A DNA stretch of 64,000 nucleotides from Salinibacterium sp. TMP30 (GCF_038397785.1 NZ_CP151642.1:2232001-2296000), one strand, 5' to 3'. Positions 17,051 through 26,867 are shown, numbered from the stretch's first letter. Numbers and translations: made by a program. Notes: a model not told the origin generated them from the letters alone.

Positions 17051-17797
17051 GCAGACGAACCGATCCTTCACAACGACTTCGTCATGCGGTTATCACTTCA
17101 CGTCAGAAATCTTATCGTGCCGGCGCAAGACCTTTCGTAGCTACGTGAGGGGGTCGGAGCGATATTGGGCGACGAGATACAACTCCGTATCGTGATCACG
17201 CGCACCGATGTTGATCTCGCTGAGCTTTCGACCGACCTGATACTCACTACTATCGATCTGCATTCCTTCGCTGACAACGGGGTGCTCATTCAGCCGCTCC
17301 TTACGGAAACAGACATTGACAGCATTCGAAAGGTCATCGGCAGAGTACGCAGGCAACGCCACCGCCGTGCGCTCACTAACGAGCTACTATGGTTCTTTGC
17401 CCCTGCTCTTTTCCTTCGCAACTTCACAGCCCCGAGCGAAGAAGGAATGATCGCTGCGCTTAGAGACCGGATGATTGAAGCTGGCGCTATCGAGCGAGAG
17501 CGGATGTCGTCGACAGCATTTACCGACACGCTAGCCGTGCCGCACACGATGACGATGAATTACCACCGCACCGCGATCTGCATTGTCGTTAATGAGACGC
17601 CAATGCGATGGGGTGAGAACCGGGTCAACGTCATCGCACTCATCGCTTTCAGCGCGGCAGGAAGAACTACGTTTCACGCAGTCTTCGACCAGTTTGTTGG
17701 CGTTTTTTCTGGCCGCGACCACGTGCAGCAACCTGTACGAAAAGCGGTCGACTTCCCGACTTTCATCGACGAACTAGTGCGCGGAATCGAAAATTAG
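17051..17797 (+). pseudogene. remnant of a PRD/PTS-type transcription regulator (BglG/LicR-like)
   Basis: The open part (17165-17797, first codon TTG) encodes about 210 residues. The first 65 look like the end of an EIIB-like domain (IVITRTDVDLAELSTDL, then IQPLLTETDIDSIRKVIGRVRR). The last 100 look like a fructose/mannitol-type EIIA domain with the phosphorylatable histidine in LAVPH and an intact end DFPTFIDELV. In the same frame upstream, after an in-frame TAG at 17138-17140, is a PRD-like fragment (NDFVMRLSLHVRNLIV at about 17075-17122). The HTH, most of the PRDs and the EIIB start are missing, and the segment before IERERMSS seems shortened. I infer a decayed regulator. A short EIIA-only protein is possible but less likely. 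It lies opposite to the ribosomal cluster and its stop overlaps the adk stop. Confidence 0.65.
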
Positions 17798-18393
17798 CGA
17801 GATCTAGCGTCAGCCGCAACAATGTCGCGCTCAACAAGAGCCTCGGTGATGCGAGCGGTCACAGCATCGATCTCGCCAATCGCATCGATCGTGACCAACA
17901 CGTCGCGGGAGGCATAGACGTTGATGAGCGGAGCAGTCTGCTGACTGTAAACCTCAAGACGGTGACGAACGACCGCCTCGGTGTCATCGCTGCGCTCCTG
18001 CTCAAGCGCCCGCTTCCGTAGGCGGGCAACGACGACCTCGGGATCTGCCACAAGTTCAACAACAGCGTCTAAGGCCGCACCATGGCCCGCGAGGAACGCA
18101 TCGAGCTCGCGCACCTGGTCTGTCGTGCGCGGGTACCCATCAAGCAGAAAACCGTCTTGCGCATCGTCTTCTTCGAGACGGTCGCGGATGAGTGCGTTCG
18201 TCAAAGAATCTGGAACGTTGTCGCCGGCATCCATAAATGCTTTCGCCTTCGTTCCCAATTCGGTGCCGTTCTTCACATTGCTGCGAAAAATGTCACCAGT
18301 CGAGATCGCGGCGATTCCGTAGATTTCTGCAAGGCGCACTGCTTGAGTGCCCTTGCCTGCGCCGGGTGGGCCAATAAGTAGGAGTCGAGTCAA
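17794..18393 (-). CDS. adk: adenylate kinase
   Basis: Interconverts ATP + AMP and 2 ADP. The 199-residue protein starts with the P-loop LLIGPPGAGKGTQA, has AISTGDIFRSNV (AMP-binding), FLLDGYPRTTDQ and the arginine-rich RLRKRALEQERSDDTEAVVRHRL region shown here as residues about 120-142. It is the short form lacking a zinc LID. Its ATG overlaps the secY stop by 4 bases, so translation is coupled. map, which often follows adk, is absent. Confidence 0.98.
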   Translation of the reverse strand: MTRLLLIGPPGAGKGTQAVRLAEIYGIAAISTGDIFRSNVKNGTELGTKAKAFMDAGDNVPDSLTNALIRDRLEEDDAQDGFLLDGYPRTTDQVRELDAFLAGHGAALDAVVELVADPEVVVARLRKRALEQERSDDTEAVVRHRLEVYSQQTAPLINVYASRDVLVTIDAIGEIDAVTARITEALVERDIVAADARSR

Positions 18394-19712
18394 CGCAACA
18401 AACCTTCGTAATGGCGCTGCTGCAACTGCGAATCGATCTGCTTGACGGTCTCAAGACCGACACCAACGATAATCAGGATGCTTGCTCCGCCGAATGGGAA
18501 ATTCTGGTTGGCCCCAATAACGACAAACGCGATCAGCGGAATCATTGCCACAAGGCCAAGGTAGAGGGAGCCAGGCAAGGTCACGCGAGTCAAAACGTAG
18601 TCGAGGTATTCCGCGGTGGGTCGACCAGCGCGAATACCGGGAATGAAGCCGCCGTACTTTTTCATGTTGTCGGCAACTTCTTCGGGGTTGAAGGTAATTG
18701 CGACATAGAAGTACGTGAAGCCAACGATCAGCAGGAAGTATCCGATCATGTAGATCGGGCTATCGCCAGAAACTAGGTTGTTCTGAATCCAGACAACCCA
18801 CGCTGAAGGGGTCTCACCAGCTTGTGGCTGGTTGAAGTTTGCGATCAAGGCGGGCAGATACAACAGAGACGAGGCGAAGATCACAGGGATCACGCCAGCC
18901 ATGTTGACCTTGATGGGGATGTAGGTGTTGTTGCCGCCGTAGGTGCGTCGGCCGACCATCCGCTTGGCGTACTGAACGGGGATGCGTCGCTGCGACTGCT
19001 CAACGAAGACGACGGCGCTCATGATGAGAATGCCCATGAGTAACACGAGAACAAAGATCTCGATACCGCTGCTGAGGTAGATGCCCCAGAGTGCGCTCGG
19101 GAACGTTGCGGAGATCGACGTGAAAATCAGCAGCGACATTCCGTTGCCGATTCCGCGCTCGGTTACGAGCTCACCCATCCACATGATGAGGCCGGTACCC
19201 GCGGTCATTGTGATGACCATCAGAAGAATCGCGTACCAGGCATCGTTCGTGATGAGCTGGCTGCATTCGGGAACGCCAGCCGACTGGAACAAAGCGCCAC
19301 TGCGGGCCACCGTGATCAGTGTCGTCGACTGAAGAATAGCCAGCGCGATGGTGAGGTAACGCGTGTACTGCGTCAGCGTCGACTGGCCTGACTGGCCCTC
19401 TTTGTGAAGAGTTTCGAAGTGTGGAATGACCACACGAAGTAGTTGCACGATGATCGACGCCGTGATGTACGGCATGATTCCGAGTGCAAATACGGAAAGT
19501 TGAAGGAGCGCCCCACCACTGAAGAGGTTGATGAGGTCGTACAGCCCGCCGCTGGATGAGTTAGCTGCAAGACACAGCTGAACGTTTCCAAAGTCGACGA
19601 ACGGCGCCGGGATGAAGGAGCCCAGTCTAAACAGCGCAATGATGCCTAGCGTGAACCCGATCTTCCTGCGAAGGTCAGGCGTGCGGATTATCCGCGCGAC
19701 AGCTTTGAACAC
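18390..19712 (-). CDS. secY: Sec translocon subunit SecY
   Basis: Core channel of the Sec protein-export machinery in the cytoplasmic membrane. The 440-residue protein shows ten hydrophobic segments and the conserved MPYITASIIVQLL, GNGMSLLIF and RRIPVQYAKRM signatures (last in a cytoplasmic loop). The N-terminus ARIIRTPDLRRKIGFT is typical. A 126-base gap with a hairpin separates it from rplO. Confidence 0.98.
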   Translation of the reverse strand: MFKAVARIIRTPDLRRKIGFTLGIIALFRLGSFIPAPFVDFGNVQLCLAANSSSGGLYDLINLFSGGALLQLSVFALGIMPYITASIIVQLLRVVIPHFETLHKEGQSGQSTLTQYTRYLTIALAILQSTTLITVARSGALFQSAGVPECSQLITNDAWYAILLMVITMTAGTGLIMWMGELVTERGIGNGMSLLIFTSISATFPSALWGIYLSSGIEIFVLVLLMGILIMSAVVFVEQSQRRIPVQYAKRMVGRRTYGGNNTYIPIKVNMAGVIPVIFASSLLYLPALIANFNQPQAGETPSAWVVWIQNNLVSGDSPIYMIGYFLLIVGFTYFYVAITFNPEEVADNMKKYGGFIPGIRAGRPTAEYLDYVLTRVTLPGSLYLGLVAMIPLIAFVVIGANQNFPFGGASILIIVGVGLETVKQIDSQLQQRHYEGLLR

Positions 19713-19746
19713 AAGGCCTCCGATTTATCTATGTACTGCGGGCGAA

Positions 19747-19772
19747 TGGGGAACCCCTTATGCGGGATTCCC
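19747..19772 (-). other. hairpin in the rplO-secY spacer
   Basis: GGGGAACCCC (19747-19756) and GGGATTCCCC (19763-19772) form a 10-bp stem with one mismatch and a 6-base loop. There is no T tract, so it is more likely an mRNA-processing or attenuation structure than a full terminator. Confidence 0.5.
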
Positions 19773-19838
19773 CACCCATCCTGTCTGCTTTGGCCACTGG
19801 TGTGACCAGCGCGACACTAACGTCTCGCGCAGTGACAG

Positions 19839-20567
19839 TTACTGAACCGAACCGCCGGCCGCAACGATCTTCTGCTCAGCGGAGCCGGAGACCTTGTCAA
19901 CTACTACGTTCAGCTTAACCGCAATATCGCCCTGCCCAAGAACCTTGACCTTTTCGTTCTTGCGAACGGCGCCCTTTGACACGAGATCAGCGATGGTTAC
20001 ATCGCCACCCTTGGGGTAAAGTTCTGCGAGCTTCTCGAGGTTTACGACCTGGTACTCAACGCGGAATGGATTCTTGAATCCACGCAACTTAGGTGCACGC
20101 ATGACGAAGTTGATGTTTCCCGCTTCGAAGCCAAGACGCATGTTGTAACGCGCCTTGGTTCCCTTGGTTCCACGACCCGCAGTCTTACCCTTGGAGCCTT
20201 CACCACGACCGACGCGCATTCTGTCTTTCTTTGCGCCAGCAGCGGGACGGAGGTGGTGCATCTTCAGAACCTGCGGGCGACTTTCGACAACGTCACTCGA
20301 GGACTTCTTCGCGGTCGGCGCCTTTGCGGCGGTCGACTGTGCAGGAGCCTTCGTAGACGTTGCCTTAGCCGCAGGAGCCTTGTCAGCTGCAGCCTTTGCA
20401 GGAGCAGCCTTCTTAGCAGCAGGTGCTTTAGCAGCGGGAGCCTTTGCAGGAGCAGCCTTCTTAGCAGCGGGAGCCTTTGCCGGAGCAGCCTTCTTAGCAG
20501 CAGGTGCTTTAGCAGCTGCAGCCTTAGGAGCTGCAGCCTTCTTTGGAGTTTCTTTCTCGTCAGCCAT
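19839..20567 (-). CDS. rplO: 50S ribosomal protein uL15 with histone-H1-like N-terminal extension
   Basis: The uL15 core starts about residue 98 ([12 protein letters not shown]), with [18 protein letters not shown] and the C-terminal IVAAGG; this part alone is the normal length of about 145 residues. Ahead of it are some 95 residues made almost only of Ala, Lys, Pro with repeated [11 protein letters not shown] units, similar to histone H1/HU-type tails. The ATG at 20567 overlaps the rpmD stop by one base (TAATG), which strongly supports translation of the extension, because the core Met at 20276 lacks such coupling. Total 242 residues. Position between rpmD and secY is standard. Confidence 0.96.
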   Translation of the reverse strand: MADEKETPKKAAAPKAAAAKAPAAKKAAPAKAPAAKKAAPAKAPAAKAPAAKKAAPAKAAADKAPAAKATSTKAPAQSTAAKAPTAKKSSSDVVESRPQVLKMHHLRPAAGAKKDRMRVGRGEGSKGKTAGRGTKGTKARYNMRLGFEAGNINFVMRAPKLRGFKNPFRVEYQVVNLEKLAELYPKGGDVTIADLVSKGAVRKNEKVKVLGQGDIAVKLNVVVDKVSGSAEQKIVAAGGSVQ

Positions 20568-20752
20568 TAGTCAATCTCCTCGACCTTGACAAGGTGAGCG
20601 ACCGTGTTGACGTAACCACGGTTCTGCGAGTTGTCCTCGCGCACAACAACGGAACCGATGCGCTTGAGCCCGAGGCTGCGCAGCGTGTCGCGTTGGTTCT
20701 GCTTCTCACTAATTTTGGACTTGATCTGGGTTACCTTCAGGCGACCAGCCAT
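20567..20752 (-). CDS. rpmD: 50S ribosomal protein uL30
   Basis: A 61-residue protein with [19 protein letters not shown] and the [14 protein letters not shown] segment characteristic of uL30. It overlaps rpsE and rplO by one base on each side. Confidence 0.98.
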   Translation of the reverse strand: MAGRLKVTQIKSKISEKQNQRDTLRSLGLKRIGSVVVREDNSQNRGYVNTVAHLVKVEEID

Positions 20753-21477
20753 CAGACACCTGCCTTAGCTTCAGCCTCGGCGCGCAGCAAGCGTGCCGGG
20801 ATAACGTGTTCTGCATCGAGACCACGACGAGCAGCAACCGAGCGAGGCTCTTCGAGCTGCTTGAGTGCTGCGACTGTCGCGTGAACGATGTTGATCGTGT
20901 TCGAAGAACCGAGCGACTTGCTGAGAACGTCGTGAATTCCGGCGCACTCGAGTACGGCGCGAACAGGACCACCGGCGATTACACCGGTACCGGCGGATGC
21001 GGGACGCAGCAGAACTACGCCTGCAGCAGCCTCGCCCTGGACCGAGTGAGGGATCGATGCGGCGACGCGAGGAACGCGGAAGAAGTTCTTCTTCGCCTCT
21101 TCAACGCCCTTAGAGATCGCGAGGGGAACCTCACGAGCCTTGCCGTAGCCGACACCAACCATGCCGTTACCGTCACCAACGACCACGAGAGCGGTGAAGC
21201 TAAAGCGACGACCACCCTTGACGACCTTCGATACACGGTTGATGGTGACGACGCGCTCCAAGAACTGGTTCTTATCGTTGTCGCGGCTGTTGTTTCCGCC
21301 ACGGCCACCACGGTCGGGGCCACGCTCACGGCCGCCACGACGAGCCTCGCGAGGCTCGCTCGTCACGTCGGTTGCTGGGGCGTCTACGACTACCTCAGGT
21401 ACGGAGATGGCGCTAGTCGCCTCAGCGGCCACGGCCTGCTCCTTGTTAGTTGTCTTGTTTTCCACGTTGTCGCTCAC
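20752..21477 (-). CDS. rpsE: 30S ribosomal protein uS5 with acidic/RGG N-terminal extension
   Basis: uS5 shapes the mRNA entry channel and decoding fidelity. The core begins near residue 70 ([20 protein letters not shown]) and has the [15 protein letters not shown] and [12 protein letters not shown] motifs. The preceding 70 residues are an acidic Glu/Val/Ala stretch followed by an Arg/Gly-rich patch ([13 protein letters not shown]), giving 241 residues rather than about 165. It overlaps rplR by 4 bases. Confidence 0.98.
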   Translation of the reverse strand: MSDNVENKTTNKEQAVAAEATSAISVPEVVVDAPATDVTSEPREARRGGRERGPDRGGRGGNNSRDNDKNQFLERVVTINRVSKVVKGGRRFSFTALVVVGDGNGMVGVGYGKAREVPLAISKGVEEAKKNFFRVPRVAASIPHSVQGEAAAGVVLLRPASAGTGVIAGGPVRAVLECAGIHDVLSKSLGSSNTINIVHATVAALKQLEEPRSVAARRGLDAEHVIPARLLRAEAEAKAGV

Positions 21478-21845
21478 AGGTTCAATCCACCCTCTCGCGC
21501 TCCGTCGGCGATAGCTGCGACGCGTCCGGCGTAACGGCTTCCACCACGATCAAATACGACGGCTTCAACACCGGCGTCCTTGGCGCGCTCGGCAACCATT
21601 TCGCCGATCTTGCGTGCCTTAGCGGTCTTGTCGCCATCAAACGTGCGCATGCTCGACTCCATGGTCGAAGCTGAGGCTACGGTGACACCCTTGGAGTCAT
21701 CGACAACCTGAACGAATACGTGACGCGCTGAACGCGTAACCACGAGACGGGGGCGCACCTCGGTGCCCACGACCTTCTTGCGGAGACGTGCGTGCCTGCG
21801 GCCCTTAGCGGCCGACTTGCTCTTACCTCTGGTTCCGAGAGCCAT
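21474..21845 (-). CDS. rplR: 50S ribosomal protein uL18
   Basis: 5S rRNA-binding protein of the central protuberance. The 123-residue product has [20 protein letters not shown] (a family region at about residues 32-51), GEMVAERA, and ends with [20 protein letters not shown], the conserved C-terminal block. It starts 3 bases after rplF. Confidence 0.98.
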   Translation of the reverse strand: MALGTRGKSKSAAKGRRHARLRKKVVGTEVRPRLVVTRSARHVFVQVVDDSKGVTVASASTMESSMRTFDGDKTAKARKIGEMVAERAKDAGVEAVVFDRGGSRYAGRVAAIADGAREGGLNL

Positions 21846-21847
21846 GT

Positions 21848-22384
21848 CTACTTACCACTCTTTCCGGCCTTGCGACGAACAACTTCGCCGGCGTAGCGCA
21901 CACCCTTGCCCTTGTAGGGCTCTGGCTTGCGCAATTTACGAATGTTGGCTGCTGCTTCGCCAACCGCCTGCTTGTCGATGCCGCTGACAACTAGTTTGTT
22001 GTTGCCCTCGACCGCGAAGCTAATGCCTGCGGGCGGGTCAACGGTGATCGAGTGTGAGTACCCGAGAGCAAACTCAACTGAGCTGCCCTTTGCAGTAACG
22101 CGGTAACCAGTACCGACGACCTCAAGGCCCTTGGTGTAACCGTCGGTGACACCCACGATCTGGTTGGCGATCAGCGTACGGGTCAGGCCGTGAAGCGAAC
22201 GCGATTCACGCTCGTCGTTCGGACGGGTTACGAGAACCTGGCCCTCTTCGAGCGCTACAGCGATAGGAGCCTTGACGGTGAGCGCGAGCTCACCCTTCGG
22301 TCCCTTTACCGCGACGTTTCGTCCATCGATGGTGACCGTTACACCAGCGGGGACATCAATAGGAAGTCTTCCGATTCGTGACAT
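21848..22384 (-). CDS. rplF: 50S ribosomal protein uL6
   Basis: Protein at the base of the L7/L12 stalk. The 178-residue product begins [15 protein letters not shown] and ends with [16 protein letters not shown], both diagnostic; two related beta-alpha domains are visible. Normal length. Confidence 0.98.
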   Translation of the reverse strand: MSRIGRLPIDVPAGVTVTIDGRNVAVKGPKGELALTVKAPIAVALEEGQVLVTRPNDERESRSLHGLTRTLIANQIVGVTDGYTKGLEVVGTGYRVTAKGSSVEFALGYSHSITVDPPAGISFAVEGNNKLVVSGIDKQAVGEAAANIRKLRKPEPYKGKGVRYAGEVVRRKAGKSGK

Positions 22385-22390
22385 CTTGAG

Positions 22391-22789
22391 TTACCACACG
22401 TAAGCGAGGACTTCCCCACCTACGCCCTTCTTAGTCGCCTCTTTGTCGGTCAGTAGACCAGAGGAGGTGGACAAAATGGCCACGCCGAGTCCGCCAAGAA
22501 CCTTGGGGATTTCGGTTGAGCGAGCGTATACACGAAGGCCAGGCTTCGAAACGCGCTTGATCCCCTTGATGGAACGCTCGCGAGTGGGGCCGTACTTGAG
22601 TTCGATCGTGAGGGTCTGGCCCACGCGAGCGTCCACAGTGCTCCAGCTGAGGATGTATCCCTCGGCCTTGAGCATTTCGGCCAAGCGCGACTTCAGCTTG
22701 CTGTTAGGCATTGAAACGCTGTCGTGGTGCGCCGAATTGGCGTTGCGCAGTCTGGTCAGCATGTCAGCGACCGGATCTGTCATTGTCAT
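22391..22789 (-). CDS. rpsH: 30S ribosomal protein uS8
   Basis: Primary 16S rRNA-binding protein and, in E. coli, the translational regulator of the spc operon. ATG 22789 gives 132 residues starting [17 protein letters not shown], with AGGAAA nine bases upstream; longer in-frame starts do not fit. The C-terminal [12 protein letters not shown] motif is present. The gap to rplE is only 74 bases, so rpsN, usual at this place, is missing. Confidence 0.97.
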   Translation of the reverse strand: MTMTDPVADMLTRLRNANSAHHDSVSMPNSKLKSRLAEMLKAEGYILSWSTVDARVGQTLTIELKYGPTRERSIKGIKRVSKPGLRVYARSTEIPKVLGGLGVAILSTSSGLLTDKEATKKGVGGEVLAYVW

Positions 22790-22863
22790 TATGTTGTTTC
22801 CTGTCTCGGCTGGTTTCGGCATCCGTTACACGAAGGCCGACCTGGTCGATTGGTGTTGCTTGG

Positions 22864-23454
22864 TTAGTTAGATGCGTTCTCTGCGGAACGGAAAGGGAAG
22901 CCGAGTGCCTTCAACAGCGCGCGACCCTCTTCGTTGCTTTTTGCAGTGGTAACAATCGTGATGTCGAAACCACGAACGCGGTCAATCTTGTCCTGATCGA
23001 TCTCGTGGAACATTGACTGCTCCGTGAGGCCGAACGTGTAGTTGCCGTTGCCATCGAACTGCTTGTCCGAAAGGCCGCGGAAGTCACGGATGCGAGGAAG
23101 TGCCAACGAGATCAGGCGGTCAAGGAACTCCCAAGCGCGGTCACCACGGAGGGTGACGTGTGCACCAATGGGCTGTCCTTCACGGAGCTTGAACTGAGCA
23201 ATCGACTTGCGAGCGCTCGTAACATACGGCTTCTGGCCGGTGATCGCGGTGAGGTCCTTGACGGCCCCATCGATGATCTTTCCGTCACGAGCTGCTTCAC
23301 CAACACCAGTGTTCACGACGACCTTGACGATCCCCGGAACCTGGTGCACGTTGGTGAGGCCAAGATCCTTCTTGAGCTGCGCCGCAATTTCGGTGCGGTA
23401 CTTCTGCTTCAGGCGCGGCTGGATTTTGCCAGCTGCAGGTGCAGTCGTCGTCAT
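22864..23454 (-). CDS. rplE: 50S ribosomal protein uL5
   Basis: 5S rRNA-binding protein contacting P-site tRNA. The 196-residue product has [10 protein letters not shown], the [14 protein letters not shown] block and the [17 protein letters not shown] region (about residues 133-149). Its start overlaps the rplX stop by one base. Confidence 0.98.
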   Translation of the reverse strand: MTTTAPAAGKIQPRLKQKYRTEIAAQLKKDLGLTNVHQVPGIVKVVVNTGVGEAARDGKIIDGAVKDLTAITGQKPYVTSARKSIAQFKLREGQPIGAHVTLRGDRAWEFLDRLISLALPRIRDFRGLSDKQFDGNGNYTFGLTEQSMFHEIDQDKIDRVRGFDITIVTTAKSNEEGRALLKALGFPFRSAENASN

Positions 23455-23885
23455 TAGTCTGCGTCCTTCTCGGTTGCCTTCTCGGCATCCTTCGTCGAAG
23501 CCTTGGGCTCAGCCTTGGCTGCCTTCGACTTCTTGGTCTCTACGCGGCGCGACTTCTTGAAGAAGCGCTCGCGCGTGGTCTTTCCGCGGTCGTCCGTGCC
23601 GACGGTGAAGCCAACACGTGCCGGGAGCTTGGTCTCGGGGTCAACGAGAGCAATGTTGGACACGTGAATCGGTGCCTCCATCGTCTCGATGCCACCGGTC
23701 TTGGTTCCACGCTGGGTCTGACCGACCTTGACGTGCTTGGTGACAAAGTTGACACCCTCCACGACGACGCGGTCCTTTCCAGCGATAACCCGGATAACTC
23801 GACCCTGCTTACCGCGGCTTCCGCCGCGCTCTTGGGTCGGGCCGCTGATGACCTGCACGAGGTCACCCTTGCGAATCTTTGCCAT
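23454..23885 (-). CDS. rplX: 50S ribosomal protein uL24 with Lys/Ala-rich tail
   Basis: Assembly-initiating protein at the tunnel exit. The KOW-type start [15 protein letters not shown] and the loop [16 protein letters not shown] mark the family. After about residue 115 the protein carries a Lys/Ala/Glu tail ([16 protein letters not shown]), reaching 143 residues compared with about 105 in E. coli. Confidence 0.98.
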   Translation of the reverse strand: MAKIRKGDLVQVISGPTQERGGSRGKQGRVIRVIAGKDRVVVEGVNFVTKHVKVGQTQRGTKTGGIETMEAPIHVSNIALVDPETKLPARVGFTVGTDDRGKTTRERFFKKSRRVETKKSKAAKAEPKASTKDAEKATEKDAD

Positions 23886-23887
23886 AA

Positions 23888-24259
23888 CTACAGCACCTCC
23901 GGTGCGAGCGAGATGATCTTCATGAACTTCTTGTCGCGAAGTTCGCGGCCGACCGGTCCGAAGATGCGAGTACCACGGGGGTCTCCACCATCGGCCTTAA
24001 GGATTACGGCTGCGTTCTCATCAAACTTGATGTATGAACCGTCGGAACGACGAGTCTGCTTGATGACGCGAACGATGACGGCCTTGACGACCTCACCCTT
24101 CTTGACGTTTCCGCCAGGAATCGCGTCTTTTACGGTTGCCACAATGACATCGCCGAGACCTGCGTAGCGACGGCCTGAGCCGCCGAGTACGCGAATCGTG
24201 AGGAGCTCCTTGGCGCCGGTGTTGTCGGCGACCTTTACTCGGGATTCCTGCTGAAGCAT
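23888..24259 (-). CDS. rplN: 50S ribosomal protein uL14
   Basis: Intersubunit-bridge protein. The 123-residue product begins [19 protein letters not shown] and contains [19 protein letters not shown] and the [10 protein letters not shown] motif, all canonical. It overlaps the rpsQ stop by one base. Confidence 0.98.
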   Translation of the reverse strand: MLQQESRVKVADNTGAKELLTIRVLGGSGRRYAGLGDVIVATVKDAIPGGNVKKGEVVKAVIVRVIKQTRRSDGSYIKFDENAAVILKADGGDPRGTRIFGPVGRELRDKKFMKIISLAPEVL

Positions 24260-24555
24260 TACTTAGCCTTTTCGAGGATCTCGACCAGACGCCAGCGCTT
24301 CGTGGCGCTGAGCGGACGGGTCTCGCTGATTAGAACGGAGTCACCGACGCCGGCCGTGTTGGCCTCGTCATGAACCTTCACCTTGGAGTTACGGCGGATA
24401 ACCTTGCCGTACAACGGGTGCTTCACGCGGTCTTCAACTATGACGACGATGGTCTTATCCATCTTGTCGCTAGTCACCAACCCGCGACGGGTCTTACGGT
24501 ACCCACGAGCGACCTCGGCGGTCTCCGCGGTCTTCTTGTCTTCAACCTTGGCCAT
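24259..24555 (-). CDS. rpsQ: 30S ribosomal protein uS17
   Basis: Primary 16S rRNA-binding OB-fold protein. The 98-residue product shows [28 protein letters not shown] and [17 protein letters not shown] charged N-terminal extension of about 17 residues ([17 protein letters not shown]) precedes the core. Confidence 0.98.
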   Translation of the reverse strand: MAKVEDKKTAETAEVARGYRKTRRGLVTSDKMDKTIVVIVEDRVKHPLYGKVIRRNSKVKVHDEANTAGVGDSVLISETRPLSATKRWRLVEILEKAK

Positions 24556-24557
24556 GA

Positions 24558-24890
24558 CTACGCCTCCTTCGTCTCGTCAGTGGCGTCTGCTGCGGTTTCA
24601 TCCGCTGCAGCTGCCTTCTTGGTGCTGCGCTTCTTGGTCTCTTTTGCAGGGGCCTCGATAACAGCAGGGGTTGCACGGATGCCCAGCTCGCGCTCACGGA
24701 TAACCGTGTAGATGCGAGCGATGTCGCGCTTAACAGCGCGAATACGTCCGTGGCTTTCTAGTTGACCCGTTGCGGCCTGAAAACGAAGGTTGAAAAGTTC
24801 TTCCTTCGCCTTTTTCAGCTCGTCCATGAGTCGTTCGTCTTCAAAAGTGTCTAGCTCGACAGGGGCTAGCTCCTTGGATCCGATCGCCAT
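24558..24890 (-). CDS. rpmC: 50S ribosomal protein uL29 with extended tail
   Basis: Tunnel-exit protein that docks SRP and trigger factor. The core ([26 protein letters not shown], about residues 23-48, then [20 protein letters not shown]) is standard and would end near residue 80. A further 30 residues ([20 protein letters not shown] and on) form a Lys then Asp/Glu/Ala tail, giving 110 residues where 65-80 is usual. It overlaps rplP by one base. Confidence 0.98.
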   Translation of the reverse strand: MAIGSKELAPVELDTFEDERLMDELKKAKEELFNLRFQAATGQLESHGRIRAVKRDIARIYTVIRERELGIRATPAVIEAPAKETKKRSTKKAAAADETAADATDETKEA

Positions 24891-25309
24891 TATGCGTCGC
24901 CCTCCTCGCGCTTGATGATGCGTGCCTTGAGGGGCAGCTTGTGAATAGCACGAGTGAGTGCTTCCCGCGCAACAGTCTCGTCTACGCCGCTGAGCTCAAA
25001 GAGCACGCGACCTGGCTTGACGTTGGCGACCCACCACTCGGGCGAACCCTTACCGGAACCCATGCGGGTTTCGGCGGGTTTTTTGGTTAGCGGGCGGTCC
25101 GGGTAGATGTTGATCCACACCTTCCCACCACGCTTGATGTGACGCGTCATTGCGATACGAGCTGCCTCAATTTGGCGGTTCGTTACGTATGCCGGCGTCA
25201 GAGCTTGAATGCCATACTCACCAAACGACACCGTGGTGCCACCGGTAGCGTGGCCGCTGCGGCTGGGGTGGTGCTGCTTGCGGAATTTGACTTTACGCGG
25301 AATCAACAT
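24890..25309 (-). CDS. rplP: 50S ribosomal protein uL16
   Basis: Assembles late and organises the A-site finger and tRNA contacts. The 139-residue product begins [19 protein letters not shown] and has the [19 protein letters not shown] and [14 protein letters not shown] blocks that define the family. Confidence 0.98.
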   Translation of the reverse strand: MLIPRKVKFRKQHHPSRSGHATGGTTVSFGEYGIQALTPAYVTNRQIEAARIAMTRHIKRGGKVWINIYPDRPLTKKPAETRMGSGKGSPEWWVANVKPGRVLFELSGVDETVAREALTRAIHKLPLKARIIKREEGDA

Positions 25310-25311
25310 TG

Positions 25312-26154
25312 TTATGCCTCAACTCCTGCTGCAGCCGTAGCATCTGCCTTGGGGGCTTCTGCCTTGGATGCGTCAGCCTTAGGTGCGTCAGCCTTGGGGG
25401 CTTCAGCCTTTGGTGCGGACGAAGGGCCACCGGCACGACGACCGCCACGGTCGCCGCCATCGCGACGCTCTGGGCGTGACGACTTCTGGTTGGCCTGCTC
25501 GCGAGCGAGCTCCTTGTTGGTGATGTCGCCCTTGTAGACCCACACCTTGACACCGATGCGACCGAAAGTGGTCTTGGCCTCATAGAAGCCGTAGTCGATG
25601 TTTGCACGTAGCGTGTGCAGCGGCACTCGACCTTCACGGTAGTACTCCGAGCGGCTCATTTCTGCGCCACCCAAACGACCAGAAACCTGGATGCGAACAC
25701 CCTTGGCTCCGGCGCGCTGAGCGCCCTGAAGGCCCTTACGCATTGCACGACGGAACGCGACACGAGCAGCGAGCTGCTCTGCGATTCCCTGTGCAACGAG
25801 CTGAGCTTCAGCCTCGGGGTTCTTGACCTCGAGGATGTTGAGCTGGATCTGCTTACCGGAAAGCTTTTCAAGCTCTCCACGAATACGCTCTGCTTCGGCG
25901 CCGCGGCGACCAATCACGATACCCGGACGGGCAGTGTGAATGTCTACGCGAACGCGGTCACGGGTGCGCTCGATTTCAATGCGAGCAACACCTGCGCGGT
26001 CGAGGTTCGACTTGAGCAGGTTGCGGATTTTTACATCCTCTGCAACATAATCGCTGTAACGCTGACCCGGCTTGGTGCTGTCAGAGAACCAACGCGACAC
26101 GTGGTCGGTGGTGATTCCCAGACGGAAACCGTAGGGGTTTACCTTCTGTCCCAT
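25312..26154 (-). CDS. rpsC: 30S ribosomal protein uS3 with repeated acidic/lysine tail
   Basis: Mini-helicase of the mRNA entry tunnel. The core, residues 1-215, has the KH-domain [17 protein letters not shown] and the C-terminal domain motif [15 protein letters not shown]. Beyond it lies a 60-residue tail with an Arg/Gly-rich stretch ([17 protein letters not shown]) then repeated [19 protein letters not shown]-type units. Total 280 residues against about 233 in E. coli. It overlaps rplV by one base. Confidence 0.98.
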   Translation of the reverse strand: MGQKVNPYGFRLGITTDHVSRWFSDSTKPGQRYSDYVAEDVKIRNLLKSNLDRAGVARIEIERTRDRVRVDIHTARPGIVIGRRGAEAERIRGELEKLSGKQIQLNILEVKNPEAEAQLVAQGIAEQLAARVAFRRAMRKGLQGAQRAGAKGVRIQVSGRLGGAEMSRSEYYREGRVPLHTLRANIDYGFYEAKTTFGRIGVKVWVYKGDITNKELAREQANQKSSRPERRDGGDRGGRRAGGPSSAPKAEAPKADAPKADASKAEAPKADATAAAGVEA

Positions 26155-26546
26155 TACTTCTTCCCTGCCTTGTCGGCCTTGGCTTCAACGACGTGGTCTG
26201 GCGTGGCCAGAACAATCGTGATGTGGCTAGTGCGCTTCAGAATCTGGAACGCACGGCCCTGGGCACGCGGCTGGAAACGCTTCAACGTGGCTCCATCATC
26301 GACAAACGCCTTCGAGATGATCAGATCCTGTTCGTCCAAGAAGCTGTTCGAAGCATCTGCTTTGACTCGCGCGTTGGCGATTGCAGACGCAACCAGCTTG
26401 TACACCGGCTCGCTCGCGCCCTGGGGTGCGAACTTCAAAATTGCCAATGCTTCTTGTGCTTGCTTGCCGCGGATCATGTTGACAACGCGACGAGCCTTCA
26501 TGGGGGTCACGCGGATGTGACGCACGCGTGCGATCGACTCCACCAT
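26154..26546 (-). CDS. rplV: 50S ribosomal protein uL22
   Basis: Its beta-hairpin lines the exit tunnel. The 130-residue product has the [12 protein letters not shown] block near the N-terminus and the hairpin [21 protein letters not shown]. Normal length with a short basic end. Confidence 0.98.
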   Translation of the reverse strand: MVESIARVRHIRVTPMKARRVVNMIRGKQAQEALAILKFAPQGASEPVYKLVASAIANARVKADASNSFLDEQDLIISKAFVDDGATLKRFQPRAQGRAFQILKRTSHITIVLATPDHVVEAKADKAGKK

Positions 26547-26570
26547 TTCTCTACCTCCTCCACCACCGCG

Positions 26571-26852
26571 TTAGCGGCGGCGACCCTTCTTGTCGTCCTT
26601 CACGTGTCCACGGAAGGTACGGGTGGGCGAAAACTCGCCGAGCTTGTGCCCAACCATGGTTTCGGTGATGAACACCGGAATGTGCTTGCGACCATCGTGC
26701 ACCGCGATCGTGTGGCCCAGCATTGCTGGAACGATCATTGAGCGGCGCGACCAGGTCTTGATTACGTTCTTGCTCTTGGCTTCGTTCGCCTTGACAACCT
26801 TTTGTAGGAGGTGGTCGTCGACGAAGGGGCCCTTCTTCAGACTGCGTGGCAT
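26571..26852 (-). CDS. rpsS: 30S ribosomal protein uS19
   Basis: Small-subunit head protein that pairs with uS13. The 93-residue product begins [15 protein letters not shown] and contains [19 protein letters not shown] and [13 protein letters not shown], the family blocks. Confidence 0.98.
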   Translation of the reverse strand: MPRSLKKGPFVDDHLLQKVVKANEAKSKNVIKTWSRRSMIVPAMLGHTIAVHDGRKHIPVFITETMVGHKLGEFSPTRTFRGHVKDDKKGRRR

Positions 26853-26867
26853 CTTCTGACTCTCCTA

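Noticed and set aside
16953-17195. Plus-strand 80-codon frame in the adk-infA gap
   Set aside because: It is out of frame with the PRD/EIIA remnant and does not resemble any protein; the in-frame PRD-like fragment is a better explanation.
25615-26520. Plus-strand open frame opposite rpsC and rplV
   Set aside because: Runs across two real ribosomal genes and is explained by their codon pattern.
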